Assembly: GCA_022818135.1 (NCBI GenBank)
Contig: JAFMSR010000018.1
Location: 39,487,951 to 39,551,950 of the forward strand
Direction: 5' to 3'
Origin: Saxidomus purpurata
Lineage: Eukaryota; Mollusca; Bivalvia; Venerida; Veneridae
DNA: 64,000 bases
Position numbers and translations under genes: made by a program. A model generated the notes under the pieces. It ran no database searches. It saw nothing but the letters and a program-made list of their open reading frames with translations, and had not been told where the DNA came from. How positions within the stretch are numbered: the stretch's first letter is position 1; each line of letters opens with the position of its first letter. Of this stretch, positions 12,700 through 26,486 are shown piece by piece.

Positions 12700-15600
12700 C
12701 TGGTCTAGCTTTTATTCATGAATGAGACCAGTAAAATCTGCTGAGGTTTATGTCTTTAAAGATATGAAAATAAACTACAAATGTATAAAGTTTGAAGGTG
12801 TCATGTTGGCACAGAAAAGTAATGCTAGATTATTGTCATAAGATGTAGTATAATCTAACGATTAACAATTGTTTGTTTTGAAACAATGTATTCTAATTCA
12901 ATTTAATTGCGGAAACTAGAACTATCTCTTTGACCAGGCTTTCCGTGCCAATAAATATTTCAGAAGCGTAAATAACACCAATTAAGTGCGAAATGGCAAA
13001 AAACAGTGCCAAACATGGGATACAATTGTGGATGTGAAGAAGACTAAGATATTCAGATACAGGGACATGAACATTTTTTTTCAATAACATCCTATATGAA
13101 ATTAGAGAAAGTCCACCACATATTATCCTTTTTTATTCTCAACATAGTTTAAGTCCGACTACCTGTATTTACATTCTAGACAGGCATTCCATTAGGCTGT
13201 TTTGTGTATGATTTATACTCCGCGTTAACAAACTTCTCATATACACATCCTATAGTCATAAAAAATTGCATCCACATTACAGACCAGCACAGCCTATTTT
13301 ACCAGTAGTGATGCTACTGTATGCTATTTACAAAACAGCCATTTGTTTCTTTTTTCTATGATATTAAATTTGATTAAGTTATTGTTTAGATAAAAATGTA
13401 AATTATACAACCACATCATGAAATCACTACCTTAAACTTAATAAATATACTAGTTTCTTAATCTCTTGTTCTCTAAATTTGTCTTAAAAATAAAGACGTG
13501 AAACCGTTTAAAGCAGTCGTTACGATACTTGTTTTTTTCTCTTTACTAATAGATGAAAGACGTATCGAGTCATGTTGGAGTCGTTGTGTTAAAGACTTGT
13601 GCTGTAGTGAGAGGTTAGAACGTTTGTAATTTATTGGCATTAGTTGCATAAATGGTTTCTCGAGTGCGAAATTGGCTTTTACCATTTTTTCATTAGATAT
13701 TTGCAGGGTAGCACACTTCCAGACTGATCTAATTGGTTAAGCTTCATTGCCTTTGTAAGACTTCCAAATGTGTTGTTTAATCAAGTCTGATAAGATAAAC
13801 TCGTATAAAGTCTGATGAATATATTATAAAGAACAGTTACTGTATTTCGTACCTTTACATACGAATCACTTTTCTACAATTTTTTTACAAAGAAAAACGT
13901 TTCCTGGTTTTATAAACTTTGAAAGCAGAGATTAATCACCTTCAGCAAAACCGAGAGGAGGAAAAAAATGGTTTTGTATTCTGTAAGTACTGCGATTTCA
14001 CCATGTACATTAAATTTGTACTTGAAAATTGTATCAGAAAGCTTAAAATTGTTGATATAATAACATATGCTTCCATACTACTTTGAATAATAATTTCGCT
14101 GTAAGGAAAGGAAGGGAGAGATGCAACAATATCTAACTATTGTTATTTTCTTGATCTCACCACACGGGCAGATGATTTCCTTACGCTCCAAGATAATATC
14201 TAAAACAATGGATAAAACAATTATAAATCACATTACATATCTCCTTGTTTTCAAAAATGGATAACGATTGTATCAATGAACCTTATCATCGGAATTGATA
14301 TTTCAATGTTCAGAAATGCAGTTTCTGTTGATAATTAAATCACAACTGATTGCTTATGCACCTCGGACATGATAAGTATTGATGAATGCAGATAAAATGC
14401 TATTACATTTAGTACAAAAGGCTGTCTAGCAAATTTAAGACCACTCTCCTCACATTTGAGAAGAAACGTAACAATATTAACTATTAGTCTCAGATTTGAA
14501 ATCCCATTAAGTGCTTTCATTCGTAACTTCTTCGCTAGATATTAAGAAACTGCAAACGAAACTCTTTTATTTTGGATCGATATGTTATGTTTGTGATGGC
14601 GATTATGTTAGTCGAAATGCTAGTGAAATTAAAGAACCTTTCTGTTGCGCAATGTGTCCTTTCAGTTTATTATCAGATAAACAACGTTCCAACTGCATAT
14701 CAAAGACTATATAATAAAGAGCTAGTCCAAATGTATTACATCCAATGATAGGTTTACTGCATTATGTATGCCTTTACAACGACATAGCGTGTTTATACAA
14801 AACTCATTTATCTTAATTTCCTTAGATATTCATGGAACTTCAATTGCATAATTTTAGGAAATTTTCAGCCATCTTGTAATCTAATTTTAAAATGCATTTT
14901 ATTTGCTCCATTCGCATGTTTTAGAAGACAGATATTCAGAATATATTTAAATACATTAAGTAAGGTTGAATATTGCTACGGTGGCAAAATGGCGAGCTTC
15001 TGTCGTGATCGTCATATGATGACTCGTGACACAGTGTTCCTTTATGTCCTCTTTTCATGTCGGTCTCATTTCAGTGTCATTGTAAGATACAAAGTGTAAA
15101 ACCCGAATAATATCGCTGTCATTTATAACAGCAAAAACTACACTTACATCATGTTGCCATCGATGAAACGTAAAAGGAAAGCATTTTGATCCAAGCAAAT
15201 GCTTGCAATTTTAATGAAATAGCAAAACACTTTGAAAATCGCTGAAACAGAAATTCTTAATTCTCTAAAGTCATATTACCCAGCAATATGATTGTCATTT
15301 CATTAAACTTGACATATAGCAGGCAACATATCTATATTAGTGATGTCTTTGAATAAATAATGAAAATGTTTGTCTTTAATCTTCTTTTGTTAACTCTCCT
15401 ATATGTCATAAAAATAGCTAAGTTATACCTTTTCTGAGGAATAACCAACTTTGATTAGCATTAGTCTGTGCCATTTGCTTTTATAAGCTCAAACACTTTT
15501 CTAATAGGCCACTTTTAAATCGGAATAAATCAGTAAGTAACATATGGTATTTTCAGCTGCCCATGCTATCATAAACTTGCAAATTCTACGGTACTCGCTC

Positions 15601-15700
15601 CAGTGACTAAAGTATATCATCTATGCATTTTTTTTCATTTCTGGTTTTTGCAGCATGCAAATGCAATTTTTTTATTATATAAATAGAAGAATAATATAGT
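12700..15700. other. Gene-free A+T-rich stretch
   Basis: No exon, RNA gene or well-defined repeat recognised. Short open frames here have A+T-driven composition and no family resemblance. Confidence 0.4.
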
Positions 15701-15741
15701 ATTTAATTTAAAAATGGCAAAAATGAAAATAGAAAAACGAA

Positions 15742-15884
15742 ACTTGTGTCGTCGGTGTGCTAGCATCTGGTCAAACTATCCCCAAAGAAGATCGCTTTAA
15801 CTATTCTCAAGCCCATCGCGACATTGCACTTGTGAATTTTTCGGATCCAGATCCAACCCAGAAAAAGTGGCCATCTGATTTGTG
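15742..15884 (+). pseudogene. Coding-like exon fragment, unidentified
   Basis: After an ag at 15733-15734 the plus strand is open for about 50 codons to a TGA at 15882-15884. The residue mix is coding-like: CVVGVLASGQTIPKEDRF, NYSQAHRDIALVNF and DPDPTQKKW. There is no Met start. The HRDIALV word recalls the HDIALI segment of trypsin-like proteases, but no catalytic triad can be seen, so that is only a suggestion. It could be an isolated exon or a retroposed scrap. Confidence 0.3.
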
Positions 15885-16098
15885 AAACAGACTGTTGTCA
15901 TTTGGTTAAGGCAAATAATGAAAATATGAATATTGGGATAAACACTTTGGCGACCGAGTAAATATTATACTAAGATAGAAGTGTACATTGCAGAATCAGA
16001 TCATTGGAACTGTTATCTAATAACTTGCAACACACTGTTTATAGGGCTTTAGTTAGTTTTATAGTTTTATTAAGCTCCAAATATATCTAGAAAGCGTT

Positions 16099-16374
16099 CA
16101 CCAGTTTAGTAGTTCCACAAACAAATGCCTCATTATAACGCACATTGCATAGAATAAGCAAGCAAATAGGGAAATAGCATATGAGCCTGCGATTACAGAC
16201 CCACTAGCGATTACCGGAATAATTCCAAACATGGCTTTGTCGAGCACGACTGCTACACATCATGATATAGAGAAGCCGACCCAGAAGCCCCTTACATACT
16301 CTAAGATGAAATTCCCAACACCGTCTGAACGTTCCTCGGGAAAATGAAGAATGTCCTTCAGTACGATGTGGAAT
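16099..16374 (-). pseudogene. Membrane-protein-like coding fragment with internal TGA, unidentified
   Basis: The minus-strand frame reads IVLKDILHFPEERSDGVGNF, EYVRGFWVGFSIS, an in-frame TGA, then CVAVVLDKAMFGIIPVIAS, GSVIAGSYAISLFACLFYA and MRHLFVELLNW before a second TGA at 16101-16099. Two hydrophobic stretches would be membrane segments. The internal TGA could be a TGG (Trp) changed by one base. I do not recognise the family. Best read as a decayed gene or last exon. Confidence 0.4.
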
Positions 16375-17149
16375 CACTATATTACGCTATTTTCACGGTT
16401 TTTGCAACAAGAAATATTCTAGATGAGGTTCGCGAAAACTAGCATAACGATACCATTTTTAGGATGCATGATCTAACTTTGATTTCAGATACTTGGTATT
16501 AAGGGTTTTACAATAAATTGTATGTTTATCATATCAAAAAATTTGAGTGTACACTGATGATGAAATTGAAAAGTATATATGTAGGTTCTTTATTATTCTG
16601 ATGCTCACGAAAAGCCACCGGTAATATCTTTTTTATCATTATAACATTTGATTTATCTGTATTTGTACAAGTCTTTGAATACTTAACTTCTTTATGGATA
16701 TCTGTTTGCCAGCTTGAGCTTTGTTATACATATTTGTTATACCAATATATTAAGCTTTTATCTTTAGGCAACATATGAAAAGCATCTCTGTCAATATGAC
16801 CTCTGGCGTAATTTTATGTCTTACAAAAGGCGGTTTGTGTAAATTTATGGTTTATGCTAAAATGTAAATAAAACAAATTTCGCGTATTCTTTCAGATATA
16901 GATTCACAAAACTCAGTACAGTTTAGCTTTTTTAAAACATTTACTGCAACAACAACCACATTTTTATATTATAAATTATCCATAAAGGGTTATATGGATT
17001 TCAGCTTTGTCTAACACAATAATCTAAGGATATTAGATGTTACTGATTACTGAAATGCGATGGACCGTCTTCACCAAAGTTTATGTCAACATGTTATAGT
17101 GTACATAAAGACCAGTGGTCATTTTTTATTTGTAATTATGTCTCTCCCC

Positions 17150-18000
17150 TCCCCTATATATAGCGGGAGAGAGACATATTGATTTGGTCGAGTTGTTGTC
17201 TTTCTGTCCGTCCATCCGTATGTCCGTCCGTCTTAAATCGTGTCTGCATCATATCTCTTGAGCCCCCTTGAAGGATTGTAGAGTAACTCACCACAATTGT
17301 TCACCATATTGAGACGATGTGCAGAGAGCATGTTACAATCACCTTGGTTCAAGGTCAAGGTCACAGTTAGAAATCGAAGGTCTATAGTTCGTGTCCAATC
17401 CATATCTAGGATTTTAGAATAACTCACCACAAATATTCACCATATTGAGACGATGTGCTGAGCGCATGTTACAACCACCTTGGTTTAAGGTCAAGGTCAC
17501 AATTAGAGATCAACGGTTATATGACTATATTTCGTGTCCGCCCTATATCTCTTGTGAACCCCTTTAAGGATTATAGAATAACTCACCACAAATGTTCACC
17601 ATATTTCGAAGATGTACAGACCGCATGTTACAACCACTTAGGGTTAAGGTTAAGATCACTGTTACTAAAAATAGAAAAAAGGTTTCTGCTCAATTCCTCG
17701 TGTTAAGAGTGACCAATTGCAATGAAACTTGGTGTGTAGGTAGCTTGCGTAGAGAGGAAGTTCGGAATTGCATTGCGGGTCAAGGTCAAGGTCAAGGTCA
17801 ATGTTACTAAAATAGAATTGTTTTCTTTTAAATTTGTTTTTGGAAAAATTTTTTTAAAGAAAAAAAACATTTCGGGGGTCAATGCCACTGTTACTGTAAA
17901 TTGATTTTACAAAAAATAATTTTTAGTTTTTAAATTGTTTTGAGCAAAAACATTTTTTTTCGGGAGATCAAGGTCAAGGTCACTGTTACTAGAATAAATG
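17150..18000. repeat. Tandem CAAGGTCAAGGTCA-type repeat, ~4 units plus tail
   Basis: Units of roughly 140-150 bp carry AACTCACCACAA, GTTCACCATATTGAGACGAT, GCATGTTACAA and CAAGGTCAAGGTCAC. They start near 17255, 17400, 17560 and 17690. A TCCGTCCATCCGTATGTCC tract precedes them and T-rich, decayed units follow to 18000. This repeat style is common in bivalve genomes. Confidence 0.8.
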
Positions 18001-18059
18001 TTAAAAAACAATGTCACGGTGACTGTTTCTTTTTTCTTTTTTTTTTAAATTTACAATTT

Positions 18060-19400
18060 CTACAGGCGCCGTTGAAACCTTCTATATCGATTGACGCAGC
18101 AAAGCCTATATGAAATACAAAGTTTTTCTCAAGGGTTCTTTAAAAAAAAACCGATGTGCAAGACATCCAATAACTCAGGTATAAAACATTGCAGTACGTA
18201 ACTATCTAGACTACAAAGATGTTCATTCACAATAAATATCTTGGAAATCTGTTTATGAAATTTCTCTTAAGACCAGTAAAACCTTGATAGTGTTTAAATG
18301 GTGCACATGTCTCATTATTGCGATTAGAAGTCACTGATAAGTTCATTTTATGAAATCACGATCACAGTCATGAAATAGATTGATCTAGAATAATGTACAT
18401 AACCCGCTGTTCCTTACAGAACATGCACTTTACATTAGAAGATGCTTCGTTTGCAAGTTGCTTGATATTGCCAATGACGGACTAATGTAGGCAGTAAATT
18501 GAATTTGGAAATCCACAATGACAGCTAACATTATTACGTCCCTGTTCAAACATTTGTTGTTCAGTCCTTGATCTGTTCAACGGCTCTTTGCTGTGCCAAT
18601 ATTTGCATTCATCAATGTCTACTAGATCCGAGATGTCTGAACAAGATGTTTAGTATAGATATCATAACAATTCTTATCTTTGAAATACATTCTTTTCTGT
18701 GACATGTTGATTACATTTATTAGATTGAAAGATAAAATACATTATCTCAAAATCCATGCTGAGTAACATAAGAAAAAAGGATATGTTTTAAGCGCTCTGT
18801 AATATTCATTCCTAGAAGTTTCGTGTAAGTAAACGTACGGGAGAAAGTTTGTCTGTATTAAACGTGAATGAATATATTATATATTTATGATTTTAAAGTC
18901 ATTTGAATAACCTCTGGTTTTCAATCGAGAAGCTTTTTTTACTAAACCAAAAACTTATCAAACATTTTACGACGTTTTATCCTATTAACCAGAGTAGAAA
19001 AATGCGATAACTATTTGCGCAATTTGATCATAAATTAAAGGTTGGATTAATGCTTAAATCAAGTGGGACATCACAACAATACGCTCAGATTCACCGGAGT
19101 AGAAACAAGGCGCAATATGTTCTAAAGGTTTCGCGAAAACTTTTATCTATATGCGAAATCCCCTTTTACTTTTCTTGAAAGATTTGTTGGGTTTTTTTTG
19201 CGAAAACCTTTATTTAGCAACTGTATGCAGAAATTTTCATAGTAGTTACGTTTAATTTATTTTACTATTTAACAGCACATTTATATCAAATGGAAATGGC
19301 TGTTAACTAAAATATTTCGACATAATTTGACACAATTTTCTTGATACTTATCTGCATACCTGTTTACAAAAAGATAATAACTAGCGAATGTTATTTTGTT
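18060..19400. other. Gene-free stretch leading into a duplicated unit
   Basis: Nothing gene-like. From about 19130 it resembles 23935-24170 (CGAAAACTTTTATCTATAT, ACTGTATGCAGAAATT, GGCTGTTAACT), part of the diverged array. Confidence 0.45.
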
Positions 19401-20329
19401 GCAGAAAATGTCGGATGTAGTTTACGAAATGTTCGTCAGCTTGTCAGAATTATAAGACATTAAACTTCATTACCTTTTGAATGCCTTTAACTTCCCTATC
19501 GTACAGTACAAAGTCAGTTGCTTACTACTCAAAAAGGCTTTTTAATATTTGTTTTTCTACACTTTTCCGGTGTCTTTGATGTCTGGCTTTGTATTTTCTG
19601 GTTAATGATTGTTTGTCTGGAGACCGCAAGTTTCAGCGCGCCATTAATCAGAGCGCCTAAGGCGCTAGATTTCTTCTGCATCCATTCCGTATGTAAACAG
19701 CTTTTTGCGAGTAAAAATTACATTATTCAATAGTTCTCATTAAGCTCTGCAATTTCTTCTCAAAGAGCACTGACACAACGTCCAATGTTTTCATCGACAA
19801 CATACCCACATATCGAGTTATAACAGTGTTCCAATCATTACTTGTATTGAACGGTATAAGATCTTCTTTAGATAGATACACTCAACAGGTTTAAAAACGC
19901 AAAAATGGCAAAATAATTATTTTAACAGTGTTATCGTGTTTCAAATTTATTCAAATTTCATACACAACAAAAACAATATAAAAATGAATTATTGTAAACG
20001 TTTCAATAATTCATCGCAAAAAATAACTTAAATAGAAATAAAAACAATAGCGTCATTCCAATAAAAGTGTTCAACAGGGGAAATTTTTGCGTTTCTAAAC
20101 CTGTTAAGTGTATTAATGGCAATGCATTGGAATTAGATGTTTTTTTTACCTATAATTATTGTAAATGGTAACTATTGTGAAAAAACAACTAATGGCACTG
20201 TAGATTTTATGGTTTATGTTTTTTTAGAATCATCATTGGTCACGCACCTAAAATTAGAACGTATTTCCCTTGCGTGGTTCTTCATACAACAGTATTTATC
20301 CTATTGACCAGTCTGAGAGTAAAACAATT

Positions 20330-20610
20330 GAAAATCAGACTAATAAAGTAATAGTTCCTTTCTTCGCAGTGATCTCTCTTGTGTTGTTGTTGTTGTTGTT
20401 GGTAGAGATTTTGGCAGTGGAAGGGAAGCAACTCATGCATGCAGTTTCTTTTAACGACTGCTCCAGGTAAAGTAATATTTGGAAAATTATTATTTCGTAC
20501 TGGTAGCAGGAAGATTTTGGTGTATTTGGTGTGTTAAAAGCTATTATTTCCTCTACCTTTTTTACACACACCTATTTCAGCTGGATTTTTACTTTTAAAA
20601 AATGCGCATA
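20330..20610. repeat. ~290-bp dispersed repeat, copy 1
   Basis: Shares with 28090-28395 a (TTG)n tract, GGCAGTGGAAGGGAAGCAAC, ATTATTTCGTACTGGTAGCA and ACACACCTATTTCAGCTGGA. It is far less diverged than the flanking array, so it probably moved or converted later. Confidence 0.85.
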
Positions 20611-23600
20611 ATGTCAGTTTAATGTAAATATTACATGAGTTTTGTATGACCTATCTCACATATGATCGCATATCAAATAATAACATTAAATTACTTTATT
20701 TTACGTTAAAAAGCAGGGAATGGTTTCCTCGTGGAAATGAATATGACAGTGTATGCATCGTGTTCTGAATTCCTGTTTAACTAATGAAATTCAAGTTTTA
20801 AACAACATGGCCAATAATCACTAAGACCGGAAAAAGTTTTTGGCTTGCAATGTGAATGTCTATCTGGATCGTGTTGAACAGCTGTTTTTGTCACTCTGAT
20901 TACATTATGGCATACGTCCTTTAGAATTTAGACGAACACAATGATAATAAATTACCGTTTTTATATCACCTTGGGAAATACTAGATTAGAACATAATTTG
21001 TAAAAATAGGCGCCAAAACTGCAAGTCGGTTCGTTTAATCACAATGGAGACTTTTCTGTGCAGAAATCAGAAAATGAAAGGCAGGGTTGTATTCCGTGGT
21101 AACGTAAAATAGAAATTTCATGCAGCTTATCAAGTTTGGGGGTAAATGTACAATTAAAAAAGAAGCATATTTAATTGCTGACGGACTACCACCCTTTATT
21201 TGGTATTAAGTTGAAATACTATTTCTTACTTAATGGCATATATTTCTAAAGAAAGTAGTATCTTTATGCGTCAGCTCAGCTTGTCGTTTGCTGATGACAA
21301 AGTTTTTCTGCCAATCAGGAGATATGGTAGGTAACTTCTTTGGTTGTCATGAATTTTTATTAAAATGTTTCTATAAATGCATATACTGAATAATGTTTTA
21401 CCTGTTTTACATATGATCGGTATTAAATATTTAGAAAAAAAAAAATAAATAGATTACACATTTTAGGTAAAAAAATCACACAGGGACGTGTTTTGTATGG
21501 ATGTGCAAATATTTAGAGATAAACTTAAACACGAAGAAACTGTTAGACTGATGGATCTTTGTACAGCCTGTTAGTGCCTTCACTTCGTTTATTACTTGCA
21601 GATATGGCAATACTTGGATAGTACAGAGAACCTTGTTGCTGTCCAATATTTCATAAAAGAGATTAACTTTTCAGGGACCAATATACGAAGTGTTCTTTTA
21701 TTTAAGGACACAAGTGAGAGACGAAGCTATCTGCAGAAACATTGAAATATGATATTTGACATGCTTATATGGAAAAACACTGAAATTCCTGTACACATAG
21801 AACAACCCTCGTGTTTAAAGAAACTGTATTGAACCCATGTGCGTATTTCATAACTGAAATTAATAAAACAAACTTCCATCAGTTTTACTTTGAGAAACAT
21901 TTGCCACATTTTTATTCGCAGTTTATAGCATGTCTTTTACAATTATTTTGTAGATTAATTTGTCAAAGACTGGTTGTAATCAATCAAACTCAACTTAATA
22001 GATGCTTTTCGATTTGATATACTCTGGATTCACCGATTTAATACGAAAAATAGGAAAATAAGTCTCGATTTTTTTCTACTAATTCTTTTGGGGAAACTGG
22101 TTACATTCCATACATTTCAGTTACATTAATGGTTTCGAAGTGATGTGAAAGTAATTGAATGTTTCTGCTGCTTTATGTCCAGTCAGAAAACGTGCATATG
22201 AAAACTTTTGTGAATAACTCATTGACTACCAAAGTTGTATTCAAAATAACTTACATCATATCACTCATTTTTGCATTTCTACATGACTGTTTCTTTATAG
22301 ACATTCTTTTTAAGTATTCCCACAGTGTATGTCTATAAAATGTAAAATTCGATATATGAAAAATGCAAAGCCGAATGTTTTATCGTTATGTTTTATAGAA
22401 AATGTCTTTCAATTTAAAATATCGGAATCAGTATGTGTCTATGCACTGAATAGAATTACACGCCGCTAGCAAAATCATGATTTGTTAAATATTGTTGTCT
22501 TCTCTACAACATGAAGTACAAGGTCAGTTGCCTAAAGGTTAATAAAGGCGATTTGGTCACTTATTCTTCTAGCGTCTCTCTTCTGTCGTCGTTGTTGTTT
22601 GGCTTCATATTTTCTTGTTAGATCTAATGACTGTTTTTTTCTAACGGATGTCATGTTACAACTTTAAATTAGTTAGAATTCTGAAGTCATAGCAGAAGTT
22701 ATATGTGCAGAAAATACTTCAAATATCACGTCGTTGTCGCCTGCAAGAAATATCGTTCACCGATTACAAACTGCATGTGTAATATAAAAAAAATATAATA
22801 AATGATCATTATATATTGTGTCAAGTTTCTACAAATGTATCAGCTCTCCAAATTATTTCGCAAACAATTTGGCATGTTTCGTGATTCCAGCTACTATGAG
22901 GACTTCACGTGTATTTATTGCTAGCAAGTAAAGTATGATAACACAAGTTTACTAAAATTTTCAAGTTTCATTCGTTAGATTTGGCATCAGTATGTTCTTA
23001 CCAGTGAGTTATTACCACAAATATAGATAAACGTATCTTTATCGCCTAAGAAGAGCTGTATAAAACAATTGCCATTATTTTGGTGAGAATGTTTTAGTCT
23101 GTGAATCTACAAATGTTTTGTGCGTAGATAATACGATGTATGAAGGTCATTTCAAACAGCCTTCGTTTTGAAAGAATTTTTTTTCCATTGTAACATATGT
23201 TCTCATTGCGCCACAGTCTGATTTTAAAGGAGCTGTCAAAGCAAGAGCGACCATGGTGATGGTAAATTAATTGGTAATTCATTTAGTTAATACGTGTTCC
23301 GTGTACATTTTACATGTATTGCAGTACGATTAAGATTGATAACGACACTACTAAATTAGAGGAATGGTATACAAAACATCCTTGCTTAATAAACTGAATT
23401 GACGTTCTTATTGAACTAAGTCTTTCCCGTAGCCTTGTATGCAAAATTGTCTGTCTTAGCATGTGTCTGTATTATATAACGAGTGACCACAATTGTACAA
23501 AGATATGACTAAGTCAATCGCACTCACAGATTGACCTACGTTTTGGCAACCAATCAAATTCAATCTTTGGCTGAAACTGGCTCGAAATTGCAGTCAGGTA

Positions 23601-25486
23601 AATATCTCCTATTTTGGACACAGACAAATCACTTTGGCTAGGTATAGACATGATAGGAGTCATGCCAAGGTCTCATTTACAAATACAAGCTAATATGACT
23701 GCACTTATGGGAGAACCTTTATCAAATTTGCTTCAAATCAAACCAGTGCAAAGATATGTTGTGATCCATTTCAGTTTACATGTACGTCTCATCGATCTGA
23801 CTTAACAAAATGTAATGTCAAATTGTTTCACTCTGCATGTATTGCGGCATATTTCTGCATAGTACAATGAGACCATTATAATCAGAATTTTTCTCACTTT
23901 TAGACGTTCCTCTAATAGAAATTAAAATGTATGTTTTCGCGACAGTTCAAGTAACGTTTTTCACGCAAACTTTTATCTATATTAAAAACAAAATTTGCGA
24001 AAATCTCTATACCTTTTACTTTTCACGAAAAATTGTTTATTGCAAAAACCTGTCAAAACTGTATGCAGAAATTGGCAGAGTAGCAACGCTTAATTTATAT
24101 TACCATTTTACTGTATGTCAAATCAAAATGGCCGTTAACTGAAAAATGTCGACGTAATATGCGAAATATTTTGCCATGTGTATGTAGAAATATACCACCA
24201 TATGCAAGTCTCCGTCACACTCGACCGCTTCCGATAAAAAGGGGAAATAAGTCTTACATTATCTTTCCTATTGTATTTCCTCTTAATAGATCAATTCCAT
24301 TATAGTTTCAGATCTGACCTACAGTAATTAAATTTCTCCGTTGTTTTTTTACCCATGCTGACAGGATTCGTTGAACTGTCTGAACAAGCTGCAACTGAAC
24401 ATGTGCAAGTAAATTTGCAAAATCTGCCTGTCAACACAGTCCTACATGGGTTTATATACAAACAGCTTTTATGATTCTTAGTAACTGGGCAAATAACATA
24501 AAATTGGCATCAATATACATAGCGTTTCACCATAAAGAAATAAATGAAATAAAAGTATGTGTTATAAATGACAAGTGTAGACTATCTGAAAAGACAAACA
24601 ATTGTAGATGACAAATAATTGAATACATTATGTATAACTAATAAAATTTTAATATGCTATTCTAATATTTACTTCCCTACATTCGCAATACCAGTGAAAA
24701 GACATCGGATACATGAAATAGTTTTAATAAGAAATATTACAACATGAATAATAAAACAATGGTTGAAACACAACTTACAATAATACAACATATTGATTCA
24801 TGATTTTGCAATCCTAACATCCAAAACAAATTTTTTTACAAAAATATCAAAAAGTGCGACGTGGTCTGAATTGTTTGAAATAATCACGCGGACAAGCTGT
24901 AATTTTGTTGTAGGAAATGTCAGATGTACTCTTCGAAAAGTCTTCAGCTGGTTAGAATTATAAGGCAGTGAACACAATTAATTTTCTGAATGCTGTTATT
25001 TTCCCTGCCATAAACTTCATAATGAGTTACTTAATACTTACAAAAACGCGTTAATATTAGTTTCCGTCACTTTTTCGGCGTATTTGATGTCTAGCATCAA
25101 ATTTTCTTGTTAATGATTGCTTGTCTGGGATTGCCTCTCTCCATTTATCAGAGCACTTAAGGCACTGGGGTTGTTCTGCATCCACTCCATGCATTACTAG
25201 ACTGTATTTGGCAAGTTGTGTAGGCGCCAAGTATGCTCTTTCAACTTTGGGTAAAGCATGGGGCACTTGAAAAAAACATTATTAAATTATTTTGACAAAG
25301 TGTGCTATTACTGCAGCTGTCTTGAAAATATAAGTTAATATTTCTCAAGTGAGAACTACGTCGAAGCACATAAAGCTCTTGCAGTTTTCCAATCATTTTT
25401 GGTATACTTTAAGCTGTATAAGATCTTCTTTAGACATATGTTAAAGGCTACGCATAGGATTTATTTATTGTTTGTGTTCCTCTGGC

Positions 25487-26015
25487 CTGTTTCGTCGGGC
25501 CCTTAAGGGTGTTTCTCTTGGTGCTCTGCCTTCTGCAAAGGCATTGAGTACATACGTTTTTTGGTTCTCAAGGTTTGCTTTTTTTATATTTATACACGAG
25601 CATTTTTGTGTTTTACATACCATCCCTTTTGTTTCCATTGCGTGTGTTAAGAGATTCACCTAGCAGGGATTACTTTTATTTACACTGTCCTGTGACTTTG
25701 GAACATGGTGGGGGTAAGAGTGAGGTTGGGTGCGCACCATAAACCGGTTTAAGCTCCCCAGTGGTGTTTTTGCCACTGACCGTTCCAAGGCGGTGCCCCA
25801 CTGTGTTCCTTTAATTGTTCGTTTTGTCCTCGTGTGTTTGCTTTGTATGCTGGTGTGTGTTGGTGGTGTATATGTGTGTGTGTACATGATTGTGTGTGTG
25901 TGCGTGTGTGTGTGTGTGTGTGAGTGTGTGTTGGTGGTGTGCACTTCTGGGTGCTGTGGGGCTCGTTTTGGGGAGGCTGCGTTTTTGGTACGTGGCATTC
26001 CCTGTTTGATATTAT
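25487..26015 (+). repeat. GT-rich dispersed element, copy 3 (fullest)
   Basis: Most complete copy. Carries GGTTCTCAAGG, AGCTCCCCAGTGGTG, a short inverted pair around CAGTGG/CCACTG, GCGGTGCCCCACTGTG, a (TG)n tract at about 25850-25930 and GGCATTCCCTGTTTGATATT. Open frames across it follow the CA/TG repeat and are not genes. Confidence 0.82.
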
Positions 26016-26451
26016 TTTTGTTTTTTTGTTATTGTAACCTGTAATAATTTCTTTTTTAAAAAGCACTACATATTTTCCAGTGTCATGCTCTATAGCATAG
26101 TCCCATCTTAAGCAGGCATTAGTTCATGTTTCCAGTTAAAATGTATGAGTAACTTTAAGGCCTCGGTGTAACATCGGTTTGGCTGTTCTTAAATCTCCTT
26201 CCCATAGCAAACAAATTTTGATATAATCCATTTCAGAGATCATTAGGCGGCACAGTTCGTAATGTTGCAAGAGCGCTTTTCTTCAATTCCTCAGAGTTTG
26301 TAGTAGAACGTTTTTCAGTTGCAGGTTGTTTATTTTTTATCAATTAGTAAATAGCGGAAACACTTAATTGGATGTTTAAACCACAGTACATGTAGTAGTT
26401 AATATCACAACGTCAATATTCAAGCATTTTTATTTAAAGTTTTTTGGTGGT

Positions 26452-26486
26452 TTATCGAAATATAACGGTGAATTATATTCCGATAA
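26452..26486. repeat. Hairpin at left part of a foldback-rich element
   Basis: TTATCGAAATATAA and TTATATTCCGATAA form an inverted pair around a short loop. CRE-like TGACGTCA (26599-26606) and related TGACG words follow. Confidence 0.75.

Noticed and set aside
25660..26066. Overlapping 100-codon frames rich in HTHT or VCVC
   Set aside because: Generated by the (TG)n tract of the GT-rich element on both strands.
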